From contig DFBQ01000028.1 of the NCBI GenBank assembly GCA_002367355.1, forward strand, positions 1 to 15,549: 15,549 nt of DNA, written 5' to 3'. Under the pieces are notes generated by a model. That model was not told the DNA's origin and made no database searches. It saw only the letters and a program-made list of their open reading frames with translations. The DNA is from Deltaproteobacteria bacterium UBA3076 (GTDB lineage Bacteria > Desulfobacterota > Dissulfuribacteria > Dissulfuribacterales > UBA3076). The translations under genes were made by a program, and so were the position numbers. Shown here piece by piece: positions 6,874-13,446 of this stretch (positions are counted from its first letter, which is position 1; each line of letters opens with the position of its first letter).

Positions 6874-7212
6874 ATGTCATTAACAATATATTTTCTGCTG
6901 CCCAACCGGTCGTATGCCGGAGACGGCACACGCTCCACATTGGGGCTATCGGTTGAAAACCATTATGCATTTGCTGTGTACATGTATGGAGAGTATCCCC
7001 CGTTCAATGAGTATAATGTAGGCAATATTGAATGGACTCGGGATATGGAGGGTGATGTGTTTAATTGCGGCGGAGATCCACCTGATGTAGAGGATCTGGA
7101 GTTGACACCCATCACTATAGAGGAACTTGGGGAGCGTATGCGTGACGCGGATTTCATCATCCCATACGCCCTGCCGAAACCAAGCTCTCCGCCACCTGAT
7201 ACCTGCGGTTAG
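6874..7212 (+). CDS. DsrF/TusC-like candidate with proline-rich Cys-Gly tail
   Basis: 112-residue protein, not firmly recognised. Visible pattern: an N-terminal strand SLTIYFLLP, a helix and strand RSTLGLSVENHYAFAVYMYGEYPP, and near the end LTPITIEELGERMRDADFII, which resembles the closing part of DsrE/DsrF-type proteins (an acidic 'EEL...R...AD' helix before the last strand). After that comes a tail PKPSSPPPDTCG with a penultimate cysteine (Cys111). The only other cysteine is Cys65 in DVFNCGG. AAGGAG about 8 nt upstream fixes ATG 6874; the gap from the DsrE-family gene is 32 bp. Position between a DsrE-like and a DsrH-like gene supports a DsrF-like role, but this is inference and it could be a lineage-specific partner. 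Confidence 0.55.
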   Translation: MSLTIYFLLPNRSYAGDGTRSTLGLSVENHYAFAVYMYGEYPPFNEYNVGNIEWTRDMEGDVFNCGGDPPDVEDLELTPITIEELGERMRDADFIIPYALPKPSSPPPDTCG

Positions 7213-7233
7213 TAATTATAAGAGGAGCACGTA

Positions 7234-7422
7234 ATGAGCGACGAAAAAATGAAAATATTGCATGTCTATCGTTCTGAGCCAACTGATGACGTCAAAAAGC
7301 TGGTTGAGATACTCAGCCGTGACAGGGATGCCAAAGATTTCAGCCTTTACATGGGTGATCCCAATTATGACATTCTGGTTCAGATGATTCGTGAGGCAGA
7401 TAAGACAGTCAGTTGGTGGTAA
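7234..7422 (+). CDS. very short DsrH/TusB-like candidate
   Basis: 62-residue protein, last gene of the operon. GAGGAG lies about 7 nt before ATG 7234; an internal Met at codon 6 is an alternative. The opening KILHVYRSEPTDDVKKLVEI resembles the beginning of DsrH/TusB proteins (LH.. strand, then a helix ending LS), and the chain stops with SWW, as TusB proteins tend to end near a tryptophan. It is clearly shorter than TusB/DsrH (about 95 residues) and contains no cysteine, so it cannot carry sulfur itself; a structural subunit is possible. The gene ends 21 bp before a strong terminator. The real CDS status is well supported by the ribosome binding site and operon position; the family call is tentative. 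Confidence 0.6.
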   Translation: MSDEKMKILHVYRSEPTDDVKKLVEILSRDRDAKDFSLYMGDPNYDILVQMIREADKTVSWW

Positions 7423-7443
7423 ATTAAAAATATACCTAATATT

Positions 7444-7482
7444 AAAAGCCCCTGCCGACAGATGCCGGCAGGGGCTTTTTTT
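7444..7482 (+). terminator. rho-independent terminator of the tusA operon
   Basis: AAAAGCCCCTGCCG (7444-7457) pairs with CGGCAGGGGCTTTT (7466-7479) across an 8-nt loop, followed by a run of Ts (7476-7482). The A-run on the left means it can also act on transcripts from the right, such as that of the 69-residue protein gene. Confidence 0.92.
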
Positions 7483-7580
7483 GTAAATGAACAATTCTTA
7501 ATCAACCCATTTGTTCAATCGAGTGTCTATAACTCGCACATACTGGACACCAGGCGTGAATAAGTAACACTATCCTTTAA

Positions 7581-7790
7581 TTATTTAGCACCTTCAGCAA
7601 TGTCTTCAATATCCTTAAGATAACTCGTGCTCAAATTTTCAAACATTGTGATTACTCTTCGCAATAGATTTTCCTTTTCCGCATCATCCGGCTCTTTATT
7701 ATTTACGGCGCAAAAGCCGGCTTTATTCCCATAATAAGCAGATAAAATGTTTGAGACGATAATCATGGTCATTAAGCGTTGATCGGTCAT
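7581..7790 (-). CDS. small hypothetical protein, 69 residues
   Basis: Not recognised. The start at ATG 7790 is chosen because AAGGAGG (7796-7802) lies 5 nt upstream; the frame is open for 26 more codons (to 7868) but that start has no ribosome binding site. The protein starts MTDQRLMTMIIVSNILSAYY, then has GNKAGFCAVNNKEPDDAEKE, and ends in an amphipathic helix ENLLRRVITMFENLSTSYLK with an acidic end. It is probably helical and soluble, with one cysteine. It lies downstream of cbiF-cbiG in the same direction but 151 bp away behind a hairpin and a TTGACA box, so it may have its own promoter. Confidence 0.6.
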   Translation of the reverse strand: MTDQRLMTMIIVSNILSAYYGNKAGFCAVNNKEPDDAEKENLLRRVITMFENLSTSYLKDIEDIAEGAK

Positions 7791-7880
7791 CTTTGCCTCC
7801 TTATGTTTTATAAAGTTAATAAGAAATCGCTTTTTTGCGATTTGGACCGAAGCAATATTTCCAGCCACTGCATATTATGT

Positions 7881-7910
7881 TGTGTAGCACCGTTTGGAGC
7901 TCCATGTCAA
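7881..7910 (-). promoter_or_regulatory. candidate promoter/operator for the 69-residue protein
   Basis: On the minus strand TTGACA (7910-7905) is followed after 18 nt by TACACA (7886-7881), a weak -10. The spacer contains the perfect palindrome TGGAGCTCCA (7895-7904), and the arms CACCGTT (7888-7894) and AACGGTG (7909-7915) flank it. The same hairpin could alternatively terminate or protect the cbiF-cbiG message that ends at 7942. Confidence 0.33.
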
Positions 7911-7941
7911 CGGTGTATTAAATTTTTTTTCTTCCCTTACT

Positions 7942-9825
7942 TTAAAAGATTTGGTTTTTTGTTAAGGCAAAGGTCCTTTCCCCAAGGGCCAGTGTGATGC
8001 CGTTAGTCTTTTCTTTTTGGAAACGAAGCTTCCCATTGTCAACTGCCAGCATGGCCGAGGGCTCTGCCACACCATATGCACCCACAGCCTCCATGGCGTA
8101 ATGAGAGGGCTCTTTTACCGGTACAGTATTTAGCTGTTCTGCTGTGAAAAACCGGATGTCAAGGTCCCACTTCTGCGCAAGGGCTAACAGACACGCCTCA
8201 TCCTTCTTGGCATCAATGCTGGCCAAGGTAAAAAGGGCCTTTGGGGAGATTTTATGCCTCTTAAGAAATTCCTCTGCTGCTCTTTCCAGGGCCTGAGACG
8301 GGGTGTCACGGTTGCAGCCTATTCCCAGGGCAAATATCCTGGGATACAGGTGAAGAATCGGTTTAACTTCTATAATTAAGCATGGAGAGATGATCAACCG
8401 GGCCTTGCAGGGATCGTAAACCTCAACAAGACCCGCAGGCAGAGAGTGTACCCGGCAATCAGTGTATGTCTTGAGGCTACCGGAGGCTACCAGGGCGGCA
8501 GATGCCTTTTTCAGAGCAGCACGGTCATCAGGGACCAGGTCCTGAACCCTGGCCCACATATCGAGTGCCACTAAATCCAGCGTATCAGACGCTGTGGTAA
8601 TAACCGCCTGTCCTCCTGCCTTTAGCGCCAACATCCGGGCCAGTTCATTGGCGCCTCCAAGATGACCGGACAAAAGACTTACTGCGTGATGTCCTGCCTC
8701 GTCCATAACGATAACAGCCGGATCATCCGGTTTGCTTTTAAGCGATGGGGCTATGGCCCTGATCACTATTCCCGCTGCCATTATGAAGACAAGCCCTGTG
8801 CCTCTCTGCCAGAATTTTTTTATAAGTTGGTCCCCAACCAGCTCGCTGTAGGAATAAATCAATACATCCTTATTGGAAAGCAATTCAGAAAGGCGGTGGG
8901 CCAGGGCCCTGCCTCCAGGAGTTAGATATACAAAAATTATTCTTTGAGGAATTCCCTTATTGTCTGCAGAGGAGTAGCAATCAAGAGGAGCTGCGGAGGA
9001 GGCATCGGCCCTTGAATGGCTCAGGCCCCTTCTGTATCCATGAGAGAACTCCGGATCATAGAGAAGGGAGCGCTTTCCATGCAGGTACTCAGACTCAGAC
9101 AGGACCTTTCCCACTAATATTATAGCAATTTTTGAAATGTCTGCCTGCTCAACCTTTATCGCAATATTTTCAAGCTCTCCACTGACAATACGTTGAGTCG
9201 GCCAACTTACCTTTTCTATCACCACCACAGGTGTATCCGAAGAGTATCCGCCTGCCAGCAGGGCCATTTGAACCTGCCGTATATTGCCCACACTCAGGTA
9301 GAGAATCAGTGTGGCCCGGATCTTGGCAAGGCGCGACAGCTCCTCAGATGAAGGCACAGGGGTCCGGCCACCTATCCTGGAGAAAATGACAGTCTGCGTA
9401 ATCCTGGGAATTGTCAGCTCCCGGCCCAGGACAGCGGCAGCGGCAAATCCGGCTGTGACGCCCGGCACGACTTCAAAGGGTATGTTTTCTTTTCGCAGGC
9501 ATTCTATTTGTTCGTGGGTGGCGCTATAGATGGCAGGGTCCCCCGTGTGGAGTCGTACTACCCGTTTGCCTGATTTTGCTGCAGAGATCATGGTGGAAAT
9601 GACTTGCTCCAGGGTCATTCCTGCAGAGTTGTATATCACTGCGGAGAGGTGAGAAATCAGGTCCTTGGGGACCAGGGAACCTGTGTAGATGACTACGTCT
9701 GCTTCCTGGAGGAGCTGATGCCCTTTTAGTGTGATAAGGGCAGGGTCTCCGGGGCCTGCTCCCACAAAGGCTATAGGCATGGTCTCAGTCTCGCATCTCG
9801 TTGTTTTCAGATTTGTCTTGCTCAT
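7942..9825 (-). CDS. cbiF-cbiG: CbiF-CbiG fusion: cobalt-precorrin-4 C11-methyltransferase / cobalt-precorrin-5A hydrolase
   Basis: 627-residue cytoplasmic enzyme of anaerobic (early cobalt insertion) cobalamin synthesis. Residues about 17-255 are a SAM-dependent methyltransferase: VGAGPGDPALITLKG (21-35), RLHTGDPAIYSA (91-102), PGVTAGFAAAAVLGRELTIP and FSRIGGRTPVP. A low-complexity linker (about 256-293) leads to CbiG: RIIFVYLTPGG (295-305), AAGIVIRAIAP (350-360), LLSGHLGGANELA (384-396), then the C-terminal domain ALGIGCNRDTPSQALERA (499-516), LASIDAKKDE and VAEPSAML. Methylation at C11 and opening of the ring A lactone are consecutive steps. Start: neither ATG 9825 nor ATG 9780 has a good ribosome binding site; homology with CbiF would favour 9780 (MPIAFVGAG). 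No cobalamin riboswitch is seen upstream; a MITE-like element abuts the start. Confidence 0.93.
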   Translation of the reverse strand: MSKTNLKTTRCETETMPIAFVGAGPGDPALITLKGHQLLQEADVVIYTGSLVPKDLISHLSAVIYNSAGMTLEQVISTMISAAKSGKRVVRLHTGDPAIYSATHEQIECLRKENIPFEVVPGVTAGFAAAAVLGRELTIPRITQTVIFSRIGGRTPVPSSEELSRLAKIRATLILYLSVGNIRQVQMALLAGGYSSDTPVVVIEKVSWPTQRIVSGELENIAIKVEQADISKIAIILVGKVLSESEYLHGKRSLLYDPEFSHGYRRGLSHSRADASSAAPLDCYSSADNKGIPQRIIFVYLTPGGRALAHRLSELLSNKDVLIYSYSELVGDQLIKKFWQRGTGLVFIMAAGIVIRAIAPSLKSKPDDPAVIVMDEAGHHAVSLLSGHLGGANELARMLALKAGGQAVITTASDTLDLVALDMWARVQDLVPDDRAALKKASAALVASGSLKTYTDCRVHSLPAGLVEVYDPCKARLIISPCLIIEVKPILHLYPRIFALGIGCNRDTPSQALERAAEEFLKRHKISPKALFTLASIDAKKDEACLLALAQKWDLDIRFFTAEQLNTVPVKEPSHYAMEAVGAYGVAEPSAMLAVDNGKLRFQKEKTNGITLALGERTFALTKNQIF

Positions 9826-9840
9826 GATTAGTTTTATAGG

Positions 9841-9985
9841 TAATTAGTGCCTGAACGAGAAGGCCGTTCAGACACAATTTTGAATTCTAAATTTTGAATT
9901 TAAAAAGAAGTAACCTTAACATGTTAATTGTCCATGACCTAAATTGAGAAAACAAAATTTGGGGTTTCCGTTCAGGCACTAATTA
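9841..9985. mobile_element. 145-bp MITE-like element with perfect 17-bp terminal inverted repeats
   Basis: TAATTAGTGCCTGAACG (9841-9857) is exactly repeated inverted at 9969-9985. Both ends begin with TA, so the true ends may be 15-bp repeats with a TA target duplication, as for IS630/Tc1-mariner-type elements. No longer flanking duplication is visible. Inside the left end CTGAACG...CGTTCAG (9851-9871) forms its own 7-bp hairpin. The interior is A/T-rich with a repeated ATTTTGAATT and no open reading frame. It fills nearly the whole space upstream of cbiF-cbiG. Confidence 0.75.
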
Positions 9986-10177
9986 GCTGAAGTGGCTGCA
10001 ATAAAATTTGTCTTAATTGCAGCATATCAGCACAAACACAAAATAAACACAAAATAAACTTATTCACAGCACTTGCCGTGCGAGTTTCAGCAGAGAAAAT
10101 GGCCTTTATCCTGATGAGGATGCTCAATGGCCGCCTTGGGCGTCAAAAGTGCTGATGCCCATAGTGAAGGAGGCTTC
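9986..10177. other. leader region of the tolC-like gene
   Basis: No gene; together with the element to its left it makes a gene-free stretch of about 350 bases. It holds an inverted repeat GCTGCAAT (9995-10002) / ATTGCAGC (10016-10023), then an 11-bp direct repeat AACACAAAATA (from 10035, just over two copies). No clear -35/-10 pair was found. The frame of the tolC-like gene stays open back to ATG 10127, but that start has no ribosome binding site. Confidence 0.4.
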
Positions 10178-11761
10178 ATGATGTTGCAACGCATATTGCT
10201 GGTGAGTGTTACAAGTTTTCTGGTAATTTTTTTCTTGGGCAACCCTGTCTCAGCTCAAGAGAACAATGAAGATATCCCTGCAGGGGCAAAGGTCCTGACA
10301 TTGCAGAGTGCCTTGGCAAGAGGCATCCAATATAATTTGGATCTGCAGGTAGAAGAACTCAATATCCCCATCAGCCAGGAAAACGTGACTGTCGAAAAGG
10401 CGGAGTTCGATCCGGTGATTGAGATGGGGATATCGTCTCTGGAACAAAAGACCCCGACTGCCATAGCTTTTTCCGACGATGACTTCGATAAGTACCGGGA
10501 AACCGGTGGTGATATAGGCATCCGCAAAAAGTTCCAATTCGGCCTTGAGTCAAAGCTATCCTTTAAAACCAACCGTTCCATGAACAATTCTTCTGTAGAC
10601 GCATTGCGTCCACAATATCGAAATATCGTGTTTTTGAATTTTACCCAACCGCTCCTTCGGGATTTCGGAACTGATGTCAATACAGCGAAGCTTCGGATGA
10701 ACCAGAATCTGGCAAGCCAAACCACTGAAGGATATATGGATCGGGCCCAGCGGATCGGTGAGGAGATTGAAATCATCTATTACGATCTCGCGGAGGCCCA
10801 GGAGATTCTCCGCTATCGCCTCGAATCCCGGGAATTGGCCCGGAATCTTCTTGAAGGGAACAGGGAAAAATTTGCAGCAGGCGTTGTTCCTGTCACTGAA
10901 GTACAGGAGGCAGAGACTGCTATGGTGTCCCGGGACGAGCAAGTGATTTTTGCCAGACAACAGGTAGAGACTCTTGCTAACCAATTGAGAGACCTTCTGG
11001 GAATACGTCCAGTGGATACACTCTATAAGGAACCTTTCGTAACAGAAGAGATCCCTGGGAAAAAGCAGACCTTTCCCGATTTGGAACAGATGCTGGCTAT
11101 TGCTCTGGGAAAGCGTCCTGATATCCAGAAGCAGCGCATTGCAATTGCCAATCAGAACATAAAGCTGGAATACTACGCCAATCAGAAGCTTCCTCGTCTG
11201 GACCTGGAGGCAACCTTGGGAGCCAACGGCCTGTCTGGTGGAGAGCGAACAGTATCCTTTGCTGGTGATACAGCATCAAGTTCCCATGAAGGGGATTACA
11301 TGGATTCCCTTTCACGAATGTCTGAGGCGGACGGACATGAGTGGTATGCGGGGCTTCGCTTTTCCTATCCATTGGGCAATCGCGCTTCAGGGGCACGCTA
11401 TCGACGTGCCGGTCTGGAAAAACGCCAGGCGGTATATAGGCTTAAACGCCTGGAAGAAACTGCGGAGAAAGAGATTAAGAACTCTTTTGTGACTGTTAAT
11501 CGAAGCCTTGAGCGGATCTGTGTTGCAGAGCGTACTGAAAAATTGGCCGAAATTACTTTGGCACAGGAGATGGAGCGTCTTAAAGAAGGGCTTTCCGATA
11601 CCTTTCGAGTCCTGATTTTTCAGAACAGCGTTATTCAAGCACGAATTCGAAAGACCAGTGCCATTGTGGATTTTAACCAGGGTCTGGCAAATCTCTACCG
11701 CGCCATGGGAACCAACCTGAAGCGCTATGATATCGTTGCAGACAAGCCTCTAACTTCCTGA
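10178..11761 (+). CDS. TolC-family outer-membrane efflux/secretion protein
   Basis: 527 residues from ATG 10178 (ATG 10181 equally possible); AAGGAGG at 10167-10173 fixes the start here rather than at 10127. A signal peptide covers about residues 1-26 (LLVSVTSFLVIFFLGNPVSA, then QENN). The mature protein has two outer-membrane-efflux repeats: LTLQSALARGIQYNLDLQV at the start, FLNFTQPLLRDFG, a long helical stretch DLAEAQEILRYRLESRELAR with KFAAGVVPVTEVQEAE, then a second set LEQMLAIALGKRPDIQKQRI, LRFSYPLGNRASGARYRRA and the helical end EITLAQEMERLKEGLSDTFR. These are the recurring TolC elements that build the trimeric beta-barrel and periplasmic tunnel. No inner-membrane pump or adaptor gene lies beside it, so the substrate is unknown. 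Its 3' end overlaps that of the convergent pilC. Confidence 0.9.
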   Translation: MMLQRILLVSVTSFLVIFFLGNPVSAQENNEDIPAGAKVLTLQSALARGIQYNLDLQVEELNIPISQENVTVEKAEFDPVIEMGISSLEQKTPTAIAFSDDDFDKYRETGGDIGIRKKFQFGLESKLSFKTNRSMNNSSVDALRPQYRNIVFLNFTQPLLRDFGTDVNTAKLRMNQNLASQTTEGYMDRAQRIGEEIEIIYYDLAEAQEILRYRLESRELARNLLEGNREKFAAGVVPVTEVQEAETAMVSRDEQVIFARQQVETLANQLRDLLGIRPVDTLYKEPFVTEEIPGKKQTFPDLEQMLAIALGKRPDIQKQRIAIANQNIKLEYYANQKLPRLDLEATLGANGLSGGERTVSFAGDTASSSHEGDYMDSLSRMSEADGHEWYAGLRFSYPLGNRASGARYRRAGLEKRQAVYRLKRLEETAEKEIKNSFVTVNRSLERICVAERTEKLAEITLAQEMERLKEGLSDTFRVLIFQNSVIQARIRKTSAIVDFNQGLANLYRAMGTNLKRYDIVADKPLTS

Positions 11762-12964
11762 TACTGCCCCAGCCATCGCGAAGATGGGGAGATACATGGC
11801 AATGATTATGGAACCTACTGTGCCACCGAGGAATACTATCATGAAGGGCTCGATCATGCTGGTCAAGGCATCGACTGCTGTTTCTACTTCCTCGTCATAG
11901 AAATCCGCTATTTTGTTCAGCATCTGGTCCAGCGCCCCTGTAGTTTCACCCACCGACACCATCTGCACTACCATGGCGGGGAAGATCCCGCTTTCAGCAA
12001 GCGGCTGCGCAATTGTCCGCCCCTCACTGATGCTGGAGCGCACGTTGTATATGGCTTCTTCCACCATCTTGTTACCGGCAGTTCCGGCCGCGACATTCAA
12101 TGTTTCAAGTATGGGTACACCGCTGTTTATCAAGGTACCTAAGGTTCTGGTAAGTTTTGCCACTGCCACTTTTCTCAACAGGGACCCGAATACAGGGGAT
12201 TTGAGTATCAGCCTGTCCACAATACGCTTTCCCTTTTCTGTTTTGTAATATTTCTTGAACAGGAATACCACAACTACCGCAACGCCAATCATGACCAGGA
12301 AATAGGACTTCACGAAGTTACTCAGGTTGACCACCATCTGGGTAGGAACCGGCAGGCTGCCGCCGAAGTCAGCAAACATCTGCTCAAACACAGGTATTAC
12401 GAAGATAAGGATTACTCCAATTACCAGGGCGGATATGGCAAGTACTATGATGGGATAAGTTAGCGCCCCCTTAACCTTTCTTTTAAGGCGCAGCGCCTTT
12501 TCCATATAGTCGGCAAGACGCTTTAAGACATCATCCAATATCCCTCCCATCTCTCCTGCTGCAATCATATTGCAGAAGAGCCGATCAAACTGCTTCGGGT
12601 GTTTCTTCAGGGCATCGGCAAAAGTGGAGCCACCTTCAACATCAGACTTGGTATCCATGAGTATTTTTTTAAGGGTCTTGTTTTCTTGCTGGCTGGCAAG
12701 AATTTCCAGCCCTTGAATAAGGGGAAGGCCGGCATCTATCATTGTGGATAGCTGCCTGGTGAAGATAACAATATCCTTTGGTGATACCTTTTTTTGAAAA
12801 AATGCTATATTCTCCAGTAGGTCCTTGGGCTTGGCCTTGATCTTAGAAGGAGATATTCGTTGTTGTCGAAGTAAACGGCTTGCCGTTTGCTCGTCCTGGG
12901 CCTCGATTTCGCCCTTTTGTATTTCGCCATTGCTTGCGGTGCCTTTCCATACAAAGACTGGCAT
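11750..12964 (-). CDS. pilC: type IV pilus inner-membrane platform protein PilC (GspF family)
   Basis: 404-residue polytopic inner-membrane protein that couples the pilus assembly ATPases to pilin polymerisation. The N-terminus MPVFVWKGTASNGEIQKGEI and the segment IVIFTRQLSTMIDAGLPLIQ are typical of PilC/GspF. Two GspF domains occur at about 65-190 and 268-392; membrane segments are near 168-193, 221-237 and 372-395 (MIVFLGGTVGSIIIAMYLPI). The first domain has GEMGGILDDVL and the second the matching GETTGALDQML. PilC rather than GspF is preferred by length and N-terminus but is not certain. No pilB, pilT or pilin genes are adjacent; the gene appears to be its own unit with a 156-bp gap upstream. 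GGGGGA lies about 8 nt before ATG. Confidence 0.92.
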   Translation of the reverse strand: MPVFVWKGTASNGEIQKGEIEAQDEQTASRLLRQQRISPSKIKAKPKDLLENIAFFQKKVSPKDIVIFTRQLSTMIDAGLPLIQGLEILASQQENKTLKKILMDTKSDVEGGSTFADALKKHPKQFDRLFCNMIAAGEMGGILDDVLKRLADYMEKALRLKRKVKGALTYPIIVLAISALVIGVILIFVIPVFEQMFADFGGSLPVPTQMVVNLSNFVKSYFLVMIGVAVVVVFLFKKYYKTEKGKRIVDRLILKSPVFGSLLRKVAVAKLTRTLGTLINSGVPILETLNVAAGTAGNKMVEEAIYNVRSSISEGRTIAQPLAESGIFPAMVVQMVSVGETTGALDQMLNKIADFYDEEVETAVDALTSMIEPFMIVFLGGTVGSIIIAMYLPIFAMAGAVSGS

Positions 12965-13054
12965 AAAGATTCCCCCAAGAAATTAGTAGATGTCCTAAAT
13001 GCGAATACACATAGGACTCAGCTACAAAAACGCAAATACGTCCTTTTGATTTTA

Positions 13055-13071
13055 TCGGATATGTTTCGGAT
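13055..13071. repeat. paired TCGGAT direct repeats upstream of pilC
   Basis: TCGGAT occurs at 13055-13060 and 13066-13071, 11 bp apart, each preceded by T and followed by A (ATCGGATA / TTCGGATA). Spacing of one helical turn between two identical half-sites in the only gap upstream of pilC suggests a regulator binding site; no regulator is identified. Confidence 0.3.
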
Positions 13072-13120
13072 AAACTTGATTTGGTGCGGAATTGTTAAAG
13101 TATTTTATTGTACGAGGCCC

Positions 13121-13417
13121 TTACCTGGGCAGTCGGGCTAAGGCGTAATCTAAAGATACGCCTGCAATCAAAAAGGCCTTTTCCCTGGAATTAGCACCTG
13201 ATTTCAGCGCAACCGAGGATTTAGAGACCTTAAATAGTTTTGCCAGAAACTGCCGGCAGGCTCTGTTAGCCGCACCATCCACAGGAGGAGGCTGGACCTT
13301 GAGCTTAAGTGATGAACCGTGAAGGCCGGCAAAAGCCGTGCGGGAGGATCTGGGTTGCACATGGAGATTCAGAACAATGCCTTTTGGCACCACCTTCAGA
13401 TACGGGGGAATTTTCAT
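13121..13417 (-). CDS. YggU family (DUF167/UPF0235) protein
   Basis: 98-residue small cytoplasmic protein of the YggU family, whose function is unknown. The recognisable pattern is present in order: a strand with VLNLHVQPRSSRTAF, GLHGSSLKLKVQPPPVDGAA with the hallmark PPVDGAAN (about 44-51), LAKLFKVSKSSVALKSGANS and REKAFLI. Length is normal. It lies 29 bp after tyrA in the same direction and is probably the last gene of the tRNA-His-aroC-tyrA transcript. Only a weak ribosome binding site (AGGCTG) is visible. No terminator was found in the 156 bp that follow. Confidence 0.88.
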   Translation of the reverse strand: MKIPPYLKVVPKGIVLNLHVQPRSSRTAFAGLHGSSLKLKVQPPPVDGAANRACRQFLAKLFKVSKSSVALKSGANSREKAFLIAGVSLDYALARLPR

Positions 13418-13446
13418 AGGGTTTCAGCCTGGGAGACATTAGCTGT

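Noticed and set aside
9826..10126. Cobalamin riboswitch upstream of cbiF-cbiG
   Set aside because: I looked for B12-box-like and conserved core segments on the minus strand and saw none; the space is occupied by the inverted-repeat element.
10127..10177. Upstream ATG extending the tolC-like protein by 17 residues
   Set aside because: It lacks a ribosome binding site and would bury the signal peptide; AAGGAGG marks ATG 10178/10181.
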